From: Hyalella azteca
Taxonomy: Eukaryota > Arthropoda > Malacostraca > Amphipoda > Hyalellidae
Assembly: GCF_000764305.2 (NCBI RefSeq)
Contig: NW_025932050.1
Location: 558,001-622,000 of the forward strand
Direction of reading: 5' to 3'
Length of the DNA: 64,000 bases
The notes under the pieces were generated by a model. That model did no database searches. It saw only the letters and a list, made by a program, of their open reading frames with translations, and was not told the origin of the DNA. The translations under genes were made by a program, and so were the position numbers. Each line of letters starts with the position of its first letter. The stretch's first letter is position 1. Shown in pieces: positions 24,818 to 37,255 of this stretch.

Positions 24818-25684
24818 ATTTTATTTCTAAATGGAAACTCGAGTATGAATTCTCTTTTAAAATTCCAGATAACTACCGGCAAAACCAGAGCGTAGATAAT
24901 TATTGGGAAACGACATCAGAGGTGGTATAGAAATTGAAAGTATGTAAATTGATTAAATATTTAATAGGCTGATTTCTGTGACAATTCTTCCTATCATATT
25001 TTCCCTGTTTTAAAAAATAACATTAGTTAATTATTTACAATAAATATTGAAAACTGGATACGATATTAACGCGCCAATTAAATCATGTCGCTTGACATGA
25101 AACTGGTCAACGATTCTCCGCATGCGTGCAAATTTAAGATGCAAGAAGATGAAAGATGTAAAATTGAATAAAAATTCTGCATTTCGGCTCAGCGAGCCAT
25201 TGACAAACCTGAGGATGTTTAGCTCGTGGTCCTGGCAAGCGTCAATAGGGTTGGTAATTGCTCGTACGTCAACAAACTACGCAATTACGCCTCATCCGCA
25301 TTACAACCAAAAGAAAAACTAGTTTTGGTGATTCAAAACAAATGCTGTATATTAAAGACAAACAAGGATAATGATACTCAAACATCAGAGAGATTAAATG
25401 AAGAACCAAGATATACTTCTCGTGTTTCGAAATATATGAAAAAATAATGTATCTCATAAATTTTACAAAAACATACTAATCACCAAAAATGTTACGTAGC
25501 TAAGCGAATCGTGCAAGGACTGCCTCATTATAGCTTTTAAAACAAGAAAATAAACAAAATATCCCTTGATATGCGTCTTCTCTACCTGATTATGTCCTCA
25601 TTAGTACAGCCGCGAAGAGCCAATTAATGGCAGCACCTGCGGCTCAGCAGGCGCCAAGAAATGCGCACTACACAAGCAGACTTA

Positions 25685-25955
25685 ACCTCAACGGTTTCAA
25701 CTTACCTCAACAGCTTCGTCTTTAACCCAGGGGATATGTACGTAGTTGCCCCTCACCGGTTTTACCTCAACTCAACAGCTTAATTTTTACCCCGAGGGAT
25801 GTACGGATTTTCACCTCTACGGTTTTACCATAAACCAGAGGCAAGTGCGTATTTTAACCTCAACGACTTTATCTTCACCCAAAGGAATGTACGTGTTTAA
25901 ACCTCAATGGCTCAATTTTTACCCCGACTTTTTTATACAAAGGAATGTCCGTATA
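25685..25955 (+). repeat. Degenerate ~58-bp repeat
   Basis: About five diverged units contain CCTCAACGGTTTTACCTCAA-like and GGGATGTACG-like blocks. Conserved landmarks lie near 25730, 25795, 25845, 25885 and 25940. Confidence 0.65.
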
Positions 25956-26599
25956 ACAATAGTAGCATCTAAATAGTAGCCACTCTTGAACTACGGCGGT
26001 AGCAACAAGAGTTAGTAAACACAGCGGCTGCGTGTCTCTGGGACATCGACTGTATATGCCGGCAACATACACTTACTTCATTATTGATGGTTGTTTACAA
26101 TCTAAACGTTTCATTTCGGCGGCTAAATTTATAAGATAAATTTATTGAGCTGTCTCGCTATATCCTATCGATTTTGATAAGCTGGAAAATCTAAGATACA
26201 ATTTTTACAGTTTTCAGATGATTTTGAAGTTTCCTGCATGAGAAGAAATTCCTCAGGATGACGTTATATTTTAACTAAAAGAACTGTAGACATAGGCGTG
26301 AGATCTCACGATTATTAACTCTACTTCGATTAATTTATAAATAAAAGTTACTAGTACATCGCACGAATGCTGTAGATCATCAAGAAAATCGCATGAATAT
26401 TGGAAATCTTTTACATAATGAGGCTCCAAGCACAAACTTAAGCATAGACCTTGAGAATCGGTTATATGAAAAAATAACTCGAAGGCAGATAACAACGAAC
26501 AAAAAATGTTCAATTTGACCACCCGCTGCGAAGGCGTCTGCACTGAACGGCCTCGGACACGACGAGAATTACTAACTGGGAACGTATACGCGTGACACA

Positions 26600-27125
26600 T
26601 GAGGTTGCGAACGATCGGTCGGAAATGAGTTTGCGAACGATCGGCAGCACTAGAGGTTGAGGACCGATCGGCAGCACAATATGTTGAAGATGATCGGCAG
26701 CACTAGAGGTTGAGGACCGATCGGCAGCACAATACAGCACAAGAGGTTGCGGAAGATCGGCAGCACAAGAGGTTGCGGAAGATCGGCAGCACATGAGGTT
26801 GCGGAAGATCGGCAGTACAAGAGGTTGCGGAAGATCGGCAGCACATGAGGTTGCGGAAGATCAACAGCACATGAGGTTGCGGAAGATCGGCAGCACAAGA
26901 GGTTGCGGAAGATCGACAGCACATGAGGTTGCGGAAGATCAACAGCACATGAGGTTGCGGAAGATCGGCAGCAGAGGTTGCGGAAGATCGACAGCACAAG
27001 AGGTTGCGGAAGATTGGCAGCACAAGAGGTTGCGGAAGATCGGCAGCACAAGAGGTTGCGGAAGATCGGCACCACTAGAGGTTGCGGAAGATCGGCAGCA
27101 CAAGAGGTGGCGGACGATCGGACTC
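26600..27125 (+). repeat. 26-bp minisatellite, ~21 copies
   Basis: The unit is GCACAAGAGGTTGCGGAAGA plus TCGGCA (26 bases). The first five units are diverged, with (G)GTTGAGGACCG and extra bases. The rest differ mainly at CACAAG/CACATG and TCGGCA/TCGACA/TCAACA. One unit near 26970 is shortened. Because 26 is not a multiple of three and the unit is stop-free on both strands, long frames appear on both strands (for example 26793-27164 plus and 26650-27075 minus). They are not genes. Confidence 0.95.
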
Positions 27126-28807
27126 ACCTCATCACCTGACTATGATGACAGTTTTAGCAACTAATCGTATAAAATGGCGTGAAACACCATTATATGTTCA
27201 ATTTTGGGGAGAATATTTTATAGGTTTCAATCAAACTATGAAGAGAGAGTGCAATAGGCCTTATGTGAATATTTAATTAAAAGAATACGAGACAACAGTA
27301 ACACAAAGAAACAAGCAACGAATGAAGACAGTGAGTTTAAAACGTAAACAATTGAGCAGCGGCCACGTGTGAGTGACTAAACGTATTAAATAAAGGATAT
27401 GAAACAAGTGAAGTACCAAACACAGGAATGAGAAAAGACTCATAGCAAAACACTATATAAAATTTGGAAAAAATATCAAATGGAAATGGTAGTATTTGAA
27501 TATCACCAATATATATATATACCTGCAGAACTCATAGAATTAGGGTGCCCGTGATCAGGTATTTATGCGGAAATAAATATTCAAATGCTTAAATTCTATT
27601 GCAGTTTCAAGGCTCTGCTCGTGAACCTTGAAAAAGTCACCGCAGAAAGTCACGTGTAGTTGACAAACAAATTCAAGTGACTGCCGTACTGTTTGGCTAA
27701 TCAACAATGGTCCGGGAAATTTTCCTGCCTACAGAAAATGTCCACATAGCAGGGAATGAACATTTTGCAGTTATCTTGGATGATAATTATGTAATCACTC
27801 TGCGACTGAAGAGATTTGAACAATAAAAGTGTATTGTATTATTAGGTATTTACTTGTATTGTTGTATTTACTTTTATTGTTCAACACAATAATAGGAGTG
27901 TATTATTGTATTCGAACAATAGGAGTGTATTTAAACATATATCATCTATATAATTATGATTTGTTCAAAACCGATTCATATATAATTTTATTTTACAATT
28001 TAACCTGTCAATAACATAGAGTATGAAAGTTTTCCTGCAAGCATGTCCTGAAATGATTAAGCGTACACGAACAAATATGAATGTAGAGGTCAATCAATCA
28101 CTGACAGGATTGGCTCAATAATTAAATATATTTCAAATTTCTCTTTGCTCTAATTTCAATAATTCAGGAGTCTTCAAGTTTTAACATTTTATTTGTCGTA
28201 TATTCTGGGAATGATGCGAGAACGATCGATCGTACTTTCTGATAACGAAGTATGAGATCGTCGCATGTAGGCGTCATCAGCTTAAAACGTACGATCATTT
28301 TACTGCTCCTAGAAGACACGCGCTTTTGTTTATGATGCAGCCGGGACACGAGATCAGACCAGAAACGATTAAAAGTGTACACAAATATTTGGCAGCGTTG
28401 CAGGAGCTATATTAAGTAAAGAATTTAAGACTCTGTGAAGTCACCAGATGTTAATATGATAATTTATGGTGTTGATCAAGTCACTGTCAATAATTCATCA
28501 TAAAAATAATTCGTCAAGTCGCTGTCAACAATTGGAGTAATATCATTTATTTCAACATCATTTATATGTGTGACAATCGATGTTGTATTTCATGATTCGC
28601 ACAATCTTTTAAGTGAGATTCAATTAGAAACATTTATACTATAAATGTTAGTAGCTTTTCAATGATAATGTGCAACATTTAATTCATTTTTCAGCGATTC
28701 CTGCATCAAATGCGCATATCACAGAAACTCATAGCTTATACTCAGAACTTTGTATAATACACGATAATTAATGTCTTGCATTAGAAATCTCGTCAAATTG
28801 ATTTCAC
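27126..28807. other. Non-coding, no feature seen
   Basis: AT-rich DNA with short TA-rich simple sequence (27510-27525) and TATTG-rich low complexity (27825-27930). Nothing else was recognised. Confidence 0.5.
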
Positions 28808-28950
28808 CAGGTGTAGAAAACTCGCATTAACTCGACCTTATCAACTGCCAGCTCGAATTCTAGAGCGTAGCCCGCATTAGAGGCGAGCATCAGGCAAGCC
28901 GATCTTGCTACCGAAGAATAATGTGACAGGATCAGCAATTGCCAGAAGAT
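28808..28950 (-). CDS. Candidate internal exon, unrecognised
   Basis: A G+C-richer segment on the minus strand lies between a good acceptor (CCATTTTTGCAG) and a CACCTG|GTGAAA donor. It is 143 bases, entering in phase 0 and leaving in phase 2. The translation starts IFWQLLILSHYSSVARSACL and ends near KVELMRVFYT: one hydrophobic half and one charged half. I do not recognise a family. Joining it to the acceptor at 13218 would create an immediate stop, so it is not an in-frame upstream exon of that gene. It could be an exon of another minus-strand gene, part of a non-coding RNA, or chance. Confidence 0.3.
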
Positions 28951-31900
28951 CTGCAAAAATGGTGACCAGATTAAGTTCATTAAGAGGACGTGGGCGTGAG
29001 AGACACACTTAGCATGAGAAAGCAACGAGGACGTGTGGCGTCACGCTCACTCATTTTTGGCTTGAGTTGATCGTTGTGCAGCGAGTGTGACTCGATCTAA
29101 ATTATTCCGCAGGTAACAGTGTACCGAAAATTTTCCGCAGCGAAAGACGGTAATTTGATTCACAAAATTTGGCATTCCGAAAGTCAGGATTTTTGACTTT
29201 CGATTTTTGATTTGAGCTTCCATGCCCTATAGCAAAGAATTTGAATTAGAAAAACGACTGAAATGGAGTATTGAATGCTGCGTTTGATGTGCAGTTGAAA
29301 ATATTTCGAGTTCAGTCCCATTCAGTCGAGTCCCATGGAAGACTCGACTGAATTTGAACTGAGTTAATTTTATAAAAGATACCTAAACATTGCGTTTGAA
29401 ATAAAACATACGTACAATTTGCTATTGTGACTCGAATTTGTAATTTTATTGAAATTAAATTATTATTTAGTATAATTATTAATTAATCCATTGGAACTAA
29501 TTAATGAATATATGAAACACTAAAATGATATCTAAGCAAAATATGAGAAGTAAGAACTAAATAAAAGGAACGATCGTTAAGAACTTGGTACGATGAACTT
29601 TTTTATATCAGGGACTCGCATAATTTTGTTGCCTCTCTACCGCATACAGAACGAAATGTAGGTTCGAGCTGTCATAAATCGAAGGAGAACTTTATATATA
29701 ATGTATAATGAAACTGCCTCACAATCAATAAAATTTAATAGAAATAGCGTCATTGGACATGTTTAATGCAGGATAATTTTTGTGATATAAATACAAATAA
29801 TTATTCTAGTAAATACATTGATAATAATTAATACAATAGCAGTAAAATATGAACAAGTTGAATGTAGATAAATATTGAAAGTATACTATATTAAAGTGTG
29901 GAGAAACCAAATTTTCCACGTTTCTTTAAATGTCCTTCAATAATAATGAGCTTGTCTTGCATAATCAAATCTGCAGACGCATTAGCTGAAGGTCACTCAA
30001 AGATCGATGTCAACTATATACCTAAGATGTCGATGGGTGAACATAATCATCGATGTATATATAAAAGAACTGTATAAATATAACTCCCTTCGTCTATTGA
30101 CAGCTGAACGTCATTTGTGTATACGGACTCAACAGCGCGTGCTCGGCGCCAGTGAATGACCAGCCCAGTGAATTTGATGGTAGCCTCACAATGAATGAAA
30201 TTGAATAAACTTAGAGCTATTGCAGATGTTTGTTTAATGCATATCAATAATTGTAATATGAAAACAACTTCCTCATCCAACTTTCTAACGTCGCACAAGT
30301 GTTCTTAAATGCAATCTACTTCGAGGGTTTATAACACTTCTAGAGCGTGTTAATGTAGAAAATTTAAGTCGAGTTTTAAGGCTCATGTTTGGAAGTATAA
30401 AGAGTAAAGTGAGTACATCTTAACGCAATGCAAAGTACATTGTACTAACCAGATTGCACATAATAGCTACCATCGCATAGGGGTCTCAATAATGTTTTCA
30501 GATTAAGCTTATATTCTATATTTTTTATATTCTTATATTCTATTATAAACGTTAGTGCATATATAATACCGCTACATAAATTTTCAAGTAATCATAAATA
30601 GTTATATCAAACTAAGTAAAAAATCCAATTTCATTTTTGAAGTGTAGCTCCAGTTAATAATGACTCGTATTTGATTTTGTAAGCTAAAATTTGTTCATCA
30701 AACAATTCATCAAGTTATTTGTCTAGTCCAAGCTTTTGAGCGCTACTAAATGTCCAGAATGAAATTTATGTAATTATCAAGGACTACTACACACAGGACA
30801 TGCATAGCCTATGTCCAGCCTCTGCTAGCAGAGGCGATCGCCTACACTATGAAAATGCTGTTGTTTTAGTGGCATCAACAAATGATATGCCCATAATTGT
30901 TTCATACAATAGTATTACAATGTGTGTAGTAGTCCTTGGTCAGAACCATAGACTTTTTGCCAGTTTTGAAGTTCAAAATTTTGTACTAAGCAAAGTAGGT
31001 ACCATTTTCCTGCCTTCATACACTGATAAAAAAAATATTTAAATGGAGTGGAATGTATAGTAGTCCTTGGTAATTATATAACAATTCTGACTTATTCCTC
31101 GGCACTTCTCGTCATTAGGTCTTTAGGTCACTCGTATCAATCGTTGACCCAGCGAGATCTCAAAGATCCAATTAGTAATGAACGTCGTCAAGTGATGCAG
31201 TATAGCCAAAGAGATAAGGTTCTCCATTCATTTCATTATAAATTGCATGACGCGAGCCAGAGTTCAATTTCATTGAAATCTTCGGCAGTTCCTCGCCGTA
31301 CATCGTTTGCTGTCACTATATCAACTTTACGATAGTTATCTCTACTGGTCCAATAAAGATTCCTCAATGCGTTCATTTCGGGAACTTTTCCGATGGTGAA
31401 GTTTCATATCTCCGACCCAGAGTCATTAATGAGAAATTAGAGTTAGATAAACTAGGACGTCCATATCAGGGAAACAAAAAAAAATACAATTGAAAATACC
31501 CCCGTAATCTTTGAAATGTTAAAGTAATGGAAAACTTAGTTCAAACTAACCAAACCAATGAATAAAAGAGTAGGAGAACAAGATGAATGCTGCATGAGAC
31601 TTGTTTCTAATACACGAAAATAAAACTGCGAGGAATTGCTCTCTCAGCTTATTAGATTGATGTAATTAATTAGCATTTATCAGTTCAAAACATCAGGATT
31701 AAGGCGATACATTCTTGATGTAATATCGTGCTTCGTCGAACTTGATTCCATACGCGTTCAACGTTAAATAGAAATAATAGAACTAACACTAAATTTAGAC
31801 CCTGACATTATCAGCCTCATGGAATTCTAATTCAAGTCATTCACACAATGTCCGTTTATTTCCGCGAGCAAATATTCCGCGCATGCGGATGTTCCGGGAT

Positions 31901-34596
31901 GCATGCGGCGTTATGGCGTTGCCTTTTGTTTCTCCTTTGACGCGTGGAAAAGTCGTGTTGTCATAGCCATTTTTTCCCCATTGACGCGTCGCTAGACGTG
32001 ATGGCTGCGTTACCATGACAACTCCGCATGTAAATTCTGTAATTTTGTTCTGGAATGGACTATATTGCATAGATATTGGACTTCTCAACACTGAATTTCT
32101 ACTCTTTATACCATAAAATATTTATTAAAACTTGCCTGAATTAACTAAACTTCAATTGTGACGCACAATTCGACAGTACTTCATAACAGATTGGTGAACG
32201 TTTGCAACGCGAGACAAAGCACCGACACGGTGTGATCACTTTCAGGAGAAGCCGGTTAAGTTACATCTTCAAAGAGAGAGGCAAATTAATAATGACTTGC
32301 TAGGATACGCAGTCTAATGAAGTTGGTACCCTGGCAATAGGCGGATGGAAGTAAAGGATGGGAATAAAGACGAAGTTGGGAAGCTATATGGTCTTAAAAC
32401 TTAAATATATTTTTCGCGGAAAAAAAATTAAAAAATTGAAGGAAAATTGTTAGAATCTAATTACCTCTCGTTCAGCTATCGCAAAACATATCAAAGTGCG
32501 AAATTCTATAGGAGCAGTGTAGTAAATTTTTTAAATCCTATAATGGCGAAAATTCATCAAATAGAACGCAGCACCAACTTAATATAAATTCATATATAAA
32601 ACCAAAGTTTTAGGACCAATTTACTGGGTTTCCTTTTGTGAGGACTGATCTGAAAGGCGGAATCCCAAGAGCGGATCAGCGGCAGATCCCAGGGAGTCGA
32701 TGCGAGGCTTCAATTGATCTCCTTCGATCGATGGCGTCGCTGAAAGAAAAAATCAAGGAACCAAATGTTTTCCCTGCAATTTTGGCAGGGAATATGCAAT
32801 GATACGGAATTCTACGAAAGGATTTTTTGCTTTCAACGCAGCGAGCAAAATTTCTACAATCGTTGTAGCGAAAATTTCGGAAATCGCACACCTCTGAACG
32901 AGCGAGAAATAAATTCATAAAACCATAACCTTTCAGTGTTCAAGATGTACCTCACCGGATAAAAATCCATGCAAATTCATAGAACAATAGTCCAGCCGCA
33001 TGGCGCTGGATATCATCTTAGTTGGACGAATAAAATAAATATCAAGAAAATAATTATAACAATTTCCTTTTGAAATAATTTGAGTACGCACAGAGGTCGT
33101 TCAATTTAGCTTTCTTTCTTATAGTCCATTGTCTCACTGACACCCGATGGCTTGCATTTACTGTTTCAGATTCTTAAAACTCATCGAGCTAACACCCAAA
33201 TGATAAAAACAATCTCTAAACAAAACTACAATTTAATAAAATAACTTTTAGGTTTTCTCAGGAAGTTCAAAACTGCTGGCAATATCAGAGGACATCGATG
33301 GTACGTAAGACGCTGAGATATATTTTTACCAGATAAAATGCGAATTTAAGATATAGATAGCTTCTGATATTGTATAGCGTCATAAGTGATCGAAAGTATT
33401 TATGATAAGATTAAAATAAAATACCACGAACAACCCCACCACGAACAACCCCTGCAACGTCACAAACCACCGATGAGTTAGGTCGATGAGGAAGCGACCA
33501 GCAACTAGGTGTCATCAGCAGCAGATTGCTGGATCTGAGACAGCCTCAAACCTTCCTGGTCAAAAGGAGTTTTATAGACGGCCACTCAAAGGCCGGTTGT
33601 TCCCAGGCCCAGTTCATCTAAGGATTTTAATCGATATTACACGGCTACATTGGAAAAATTTGCTTCCAGCGTCAGTCAACCGTCGCTATGCTTGTGTGAC
33701 AGCATGAAAATGTGTAATAAAAGTACCTTTCTTGAAGATATAATAACTTTAGCTGATGATTTTCCCATTAATTTTATTTAAGTGCTTACATATTTTACAT
33801 ATAACAAGGAACATTATTCACATGCGAAAAACGGTACATATGGAGCAGATAATGTAATCAATCACACTTCTGAATCGTATCATTGATTATCGATAAAAAT
33901 ATGGAAATATTGCTTAGTAGTTACGAGATGTTCCAACAGAAAAAACCAGGCTGCTACGGGTCTCTCAAACGATGTCCCAAATATATCTATAAGTTTACAT
34001 TGAAATCCCATCCATGAAGTCCAACTGGCGAGAGATAAGGCGCTGCGAAGTCATTTTAGCGGGCAAACAGTTCTGCAATCGAGCGTCTTCTCGCAACAGC
34101 CACATTAGTTAGAGGAATTAATCATATCCGTGATCAGAATTTATGGCGAGAACTAAAGTTGCAAAGAGAAAAATGTGCGAAATCCAAAAAGGAATTTATA
34201 TTAATGACGTATACACATTGTTCTCGTGTTATTTACACGTAAGCGCCTGTTTGTAAGCTAACGACTATGAGGCGATCGAATTTTTTCTATTAATATCGCT
34301 TTCAATGAAAAATAGTTTAGAATAAAATTGTGTATCTCATGTATTGAAACTTGCCAGTGAAAATTCTAGCTATTCCTTCTCACATTTCATCAAGTAACAT
34401 CAACATCAAACAATAGTAATTAACAACAGCCTCCCTACCAGGCATGAGACGTCGAAATAACGTTGATTGAAAGTTTTTTGTACGAAATCAACTCGTTGTT
34501 TCAACGTCATTTGCCAAGACGGCAGATTGGTTGTGGTGAGCCGTGATCGTCGAGTACACGTCAAGAGCCACAGGCATTATTGCAAGCAGTTGATGG
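28951..34596. other. Non-coding stretch with no supported gene
   Basis: Mostly AT-rich DNA. A CpG-richer patch at 31850-32040 carries two TTGACGCGT motifs (about 31937 and 31980) and two GCATGCGG motifs but no convincing exon. Other open frames (30047, 30800, 31048, 32676, 33486) lack splice context. Confidence 0.45.
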
Positions 34597-34776
34597 ATGA
34601 CGCATGGAATCTTTGTCGCAACTGCGCCACGTGTCACTTTTGCATCCGAGATCCCTGATTTACGGCACAGTTTTCTGGATAAAAACGCCGCTCCATATAT
34701 CCAGTGGAGAGAGCCGGACAAAAGTGAAGTCGTATACAACATTCTAGTGAATGTGCTGGTGAAGGTAAGGCACTGA
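34597..34776 (+). CDS. Candidate coding segment, paralogous to 41118-41213
   Basis: A 59-codon frame starts MTHGIFVATAPRVTFASEIP and ends ILVNVLVKVRH-stop. Its composition is protein-like, with a block PYIQWREPDKSEVVYN. The codon for the last Lys is followed by GTAAGG, so this may be an internal exon ending at 34764 rather than a true C-terminus. The last residues (Y-x3-VNxLVKxRH-stop) and some sequence beyond the stop are matched at 41170-41213. An in-frame TGA lies two codons before the ATG, so any upstream exon would have to join within a very short space. The family is unknown. Confidence 0.35.
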   Translation: MTHGIFVATAPRVTFASEIPDLRHSFLDKNAAPYIQWREPDKSEVVYNILVNVLVKVRH

Positions 34777-36974
34777 CAAAAAATGAATTGAAATAGCCCA
34801 CTTTTTTATATTTATTAACTACCTACAGAATGATATCGAAGCGGCACATGTTTTCAAGCTTTGAAATTGTTAATAATTCATTCACTTTTTTGAGTTCGGG
34901 CTCCGGGTACAGGTAACTATTCCATGTATGACTTAATTTTTGAGGGAAAGAAGACAAAAAAAAATTATAATCGGGAATTAAATTCACTGTTGGTAAAACA
35001 GTGAAAAATTACATTGTCATCTTTGTCATCTTCGTAAGCATTTAAATATGTGATTAGGCGGAAATTTTCCTCATAAGGAAAAATATTTCTATCTGCAAAT
35101 ATATTGACAGATTCTTATTTTCTCTAGCGTAAGATGTTCCTGCTTTATTCAAATTGGTTACATATTGAGAGAGGGTGTTGACGGATCAGAATTTGTCAGA
35201 TGCGAGGCAATTTCAATAAAATCGCACCCAACGAACCCTGCCGCATTTTACTGGAAAATTTTTTCAGTTCAAATGACACGTGCCATTCTTAGTTTCCTGG
35301 AGGACGGATGGGTGGTAATAAAAAAATACCAAGCAAAATTAGGAGAAATAGAAGCATTCATAATATGCAAAGAAATAATTACATAAAGGCACAAAATAGA
35401 CAATTTTTAACGAACGAAAATGCGGGAAAAGTATTTCTACGTAAAACAAATCGGAAATAAATGCGTGGGTGAAATAGAGAGGCAGGTAGAAAGAAGAGAA
35501 CTGTTGAACTATTGAATTGAAAGAACTATATTGGTAAAGAGAGTGCATTCTATAGTTGTTGTGCCATGCATGAAATTTAGTTCCGTTGATAGATTTTTAA
35601 ACTTTATTAGCTCAAAGCTGCAAATGAAGCATACCGAAGAGGGAGAGGCTTGGTATACTCAGGTCTTGACTGGAACAAATGTGTGTCAACTGCAGCACGA
35701 TCAATCAATGCTACTGATAACTGCATAAATTACCGGAATGAATGATTAATTAGCTGCGCTAATTAAAACTAATTTCGCTGACGAGCATTATTCAAGATAA
35801 ATTTGTGGCAAAATCTTCAAATAATTTATAATTTAGTGAATGATCGTCACCTGTGCCTTAATTGAACTTTTCATTTATAGGTCGCTAGTCACGTGCGCGC
35901 ATGCGCCTGAGCCCGTCATTGTAGCTATACTTTTGCTTACTATACAAACCCTCTTATTTAATTATTAAATTTTAAAGCATGGTTTGTTGAAGAGTAATGG
36001 AATTCTCGAAAGCTATACATTGAAATTTATGGAGATCTCAATTACTGAGAAGATACTTTTTTTAAAGATTATAGTAACTATGGACCTCAATTGTTGTAGA
36101 TTTTGATTACTTGAGATCTCACTAACTTGAGATTCCAAGTATCAATTGAATAGTAAAAATAATATATGTAAATGTGTACGAAATATATATCACCGAAAAC
36201 TTATTTCCTGTAAATTTCTCTTAATAAAAATTTCAAATATTGCATATTTCATTCACTGAATATAATATCGTATTAATTGATGCTCTCAGTTACTAAATAT
36301 GTACCTCATTCACTAAAAAGACTCTTTCTTAGAGGACTCTCTCTGAAAATCTCGATAAATTTAAACCTAAACTTCTGAACTTCAATAATTATACGGCACT
36401 TCAGTTACTGGAGATATCAATTACCGGAGATCACAATTTGTTACGATCTTGATAATTGTGGCCTAATGGGAGACTTCAGAAATGAGAGTTTTTAAAGGTT
36501 TAGTATAATAACCTTTCTTATTTAATATTTATCAATTTGACACTTGAACTTTGACGTAACTTCTGGATCAGATAAAAAGTAATTGAATAACTGAAAAATG
36601 TCAGGCGGCTCAGAGGGAGTGCATTCCATTTTAACTTCAAACGATTACTAGACTTTAACCAGAGTTTGTGTACAAGTGGACAACTTGAACCGAGAAGCCC
36701 GTCTGCCCCATCGCTTTAGTGAAGCGTGCACGGCTGCCTGCATCTCAAGTCTTGCATCAGAAGAAAAGAACACAAAAAGAACAGAGAAAAATAATGGATA
36801 AAGAAGAAGCCATGCAGGGTCCAGTGAAGCCTTACAGCCAAGGAGCTTCAAGGCAAGCCACGCGGTGCTGCAGGATCGATGTCCGCGCTGCCAACTCCTG
36901 TGGTCATCAATGAAGCTTCGGAACGCGCGCTGAAAATAACACGAGCCAAGTCCGCTGTCCTATAGGAGAGATAA
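34777..36974. other. Non-coding, no feature seen
   Basis: AT-rich DNA. From about 36000 to 36480, short motifs such as GAGATCTCA, ATTACTGGAGAT and TTGAGAT recur irregularly, suggesting a very old degenerate repeat. No exon was recognised. Confidence 0.45.
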
Positions 36975-37255
36975 TCACCCTCCTGTTGCCACCTTCCTGT
37001 TTCACCCTCCTGTTATCACCCTCATGTTATCACCCTCCTGTTATCACCCTCCTGTTATCACCCTCCTGTTATCACCCTCCTGTTTTCACCCATCTTGTTG
37101 CTCATTATGTAGCCTGCTGTTGTTCCTCATACTCTTACGTATATTGTGTCACCCGCATGTTGATACCTTCATGTTGACACCCGCATGTTATTCCCGCATG
37201 TTTTCATCCTCATTTGGTTACTAAATTTATCACCAGCATATTGATCACCTCTTGT
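36975..37255 (+). repeat. 14-bp tandem repeat with degenerate tail
   Basis: TCACCCTCCTGTTA recurs about eight to nine times between 36975 and 37095, exact in the middle of the array. Diverged units (ACCCGCATGTTGAT, TTCCCGCATGTTTT) continue to about 37255. Pro/Ser/Leu-rich frames over this region are repeat products. Confidence 0.9.

Noticed and set aside
26600..27125. Resemblance to a CRISPR array
   Set aside because: Units are contiguous with no unique spacers, and the host is a eukaryote. The same applies to the 25-, 28-, 29- and 37-bp arrays.
26510..27164. Several long ORFs on both strands
   Set aside because: They are products of the 26-bp repeat, which lacks stops in most frames on both strands.
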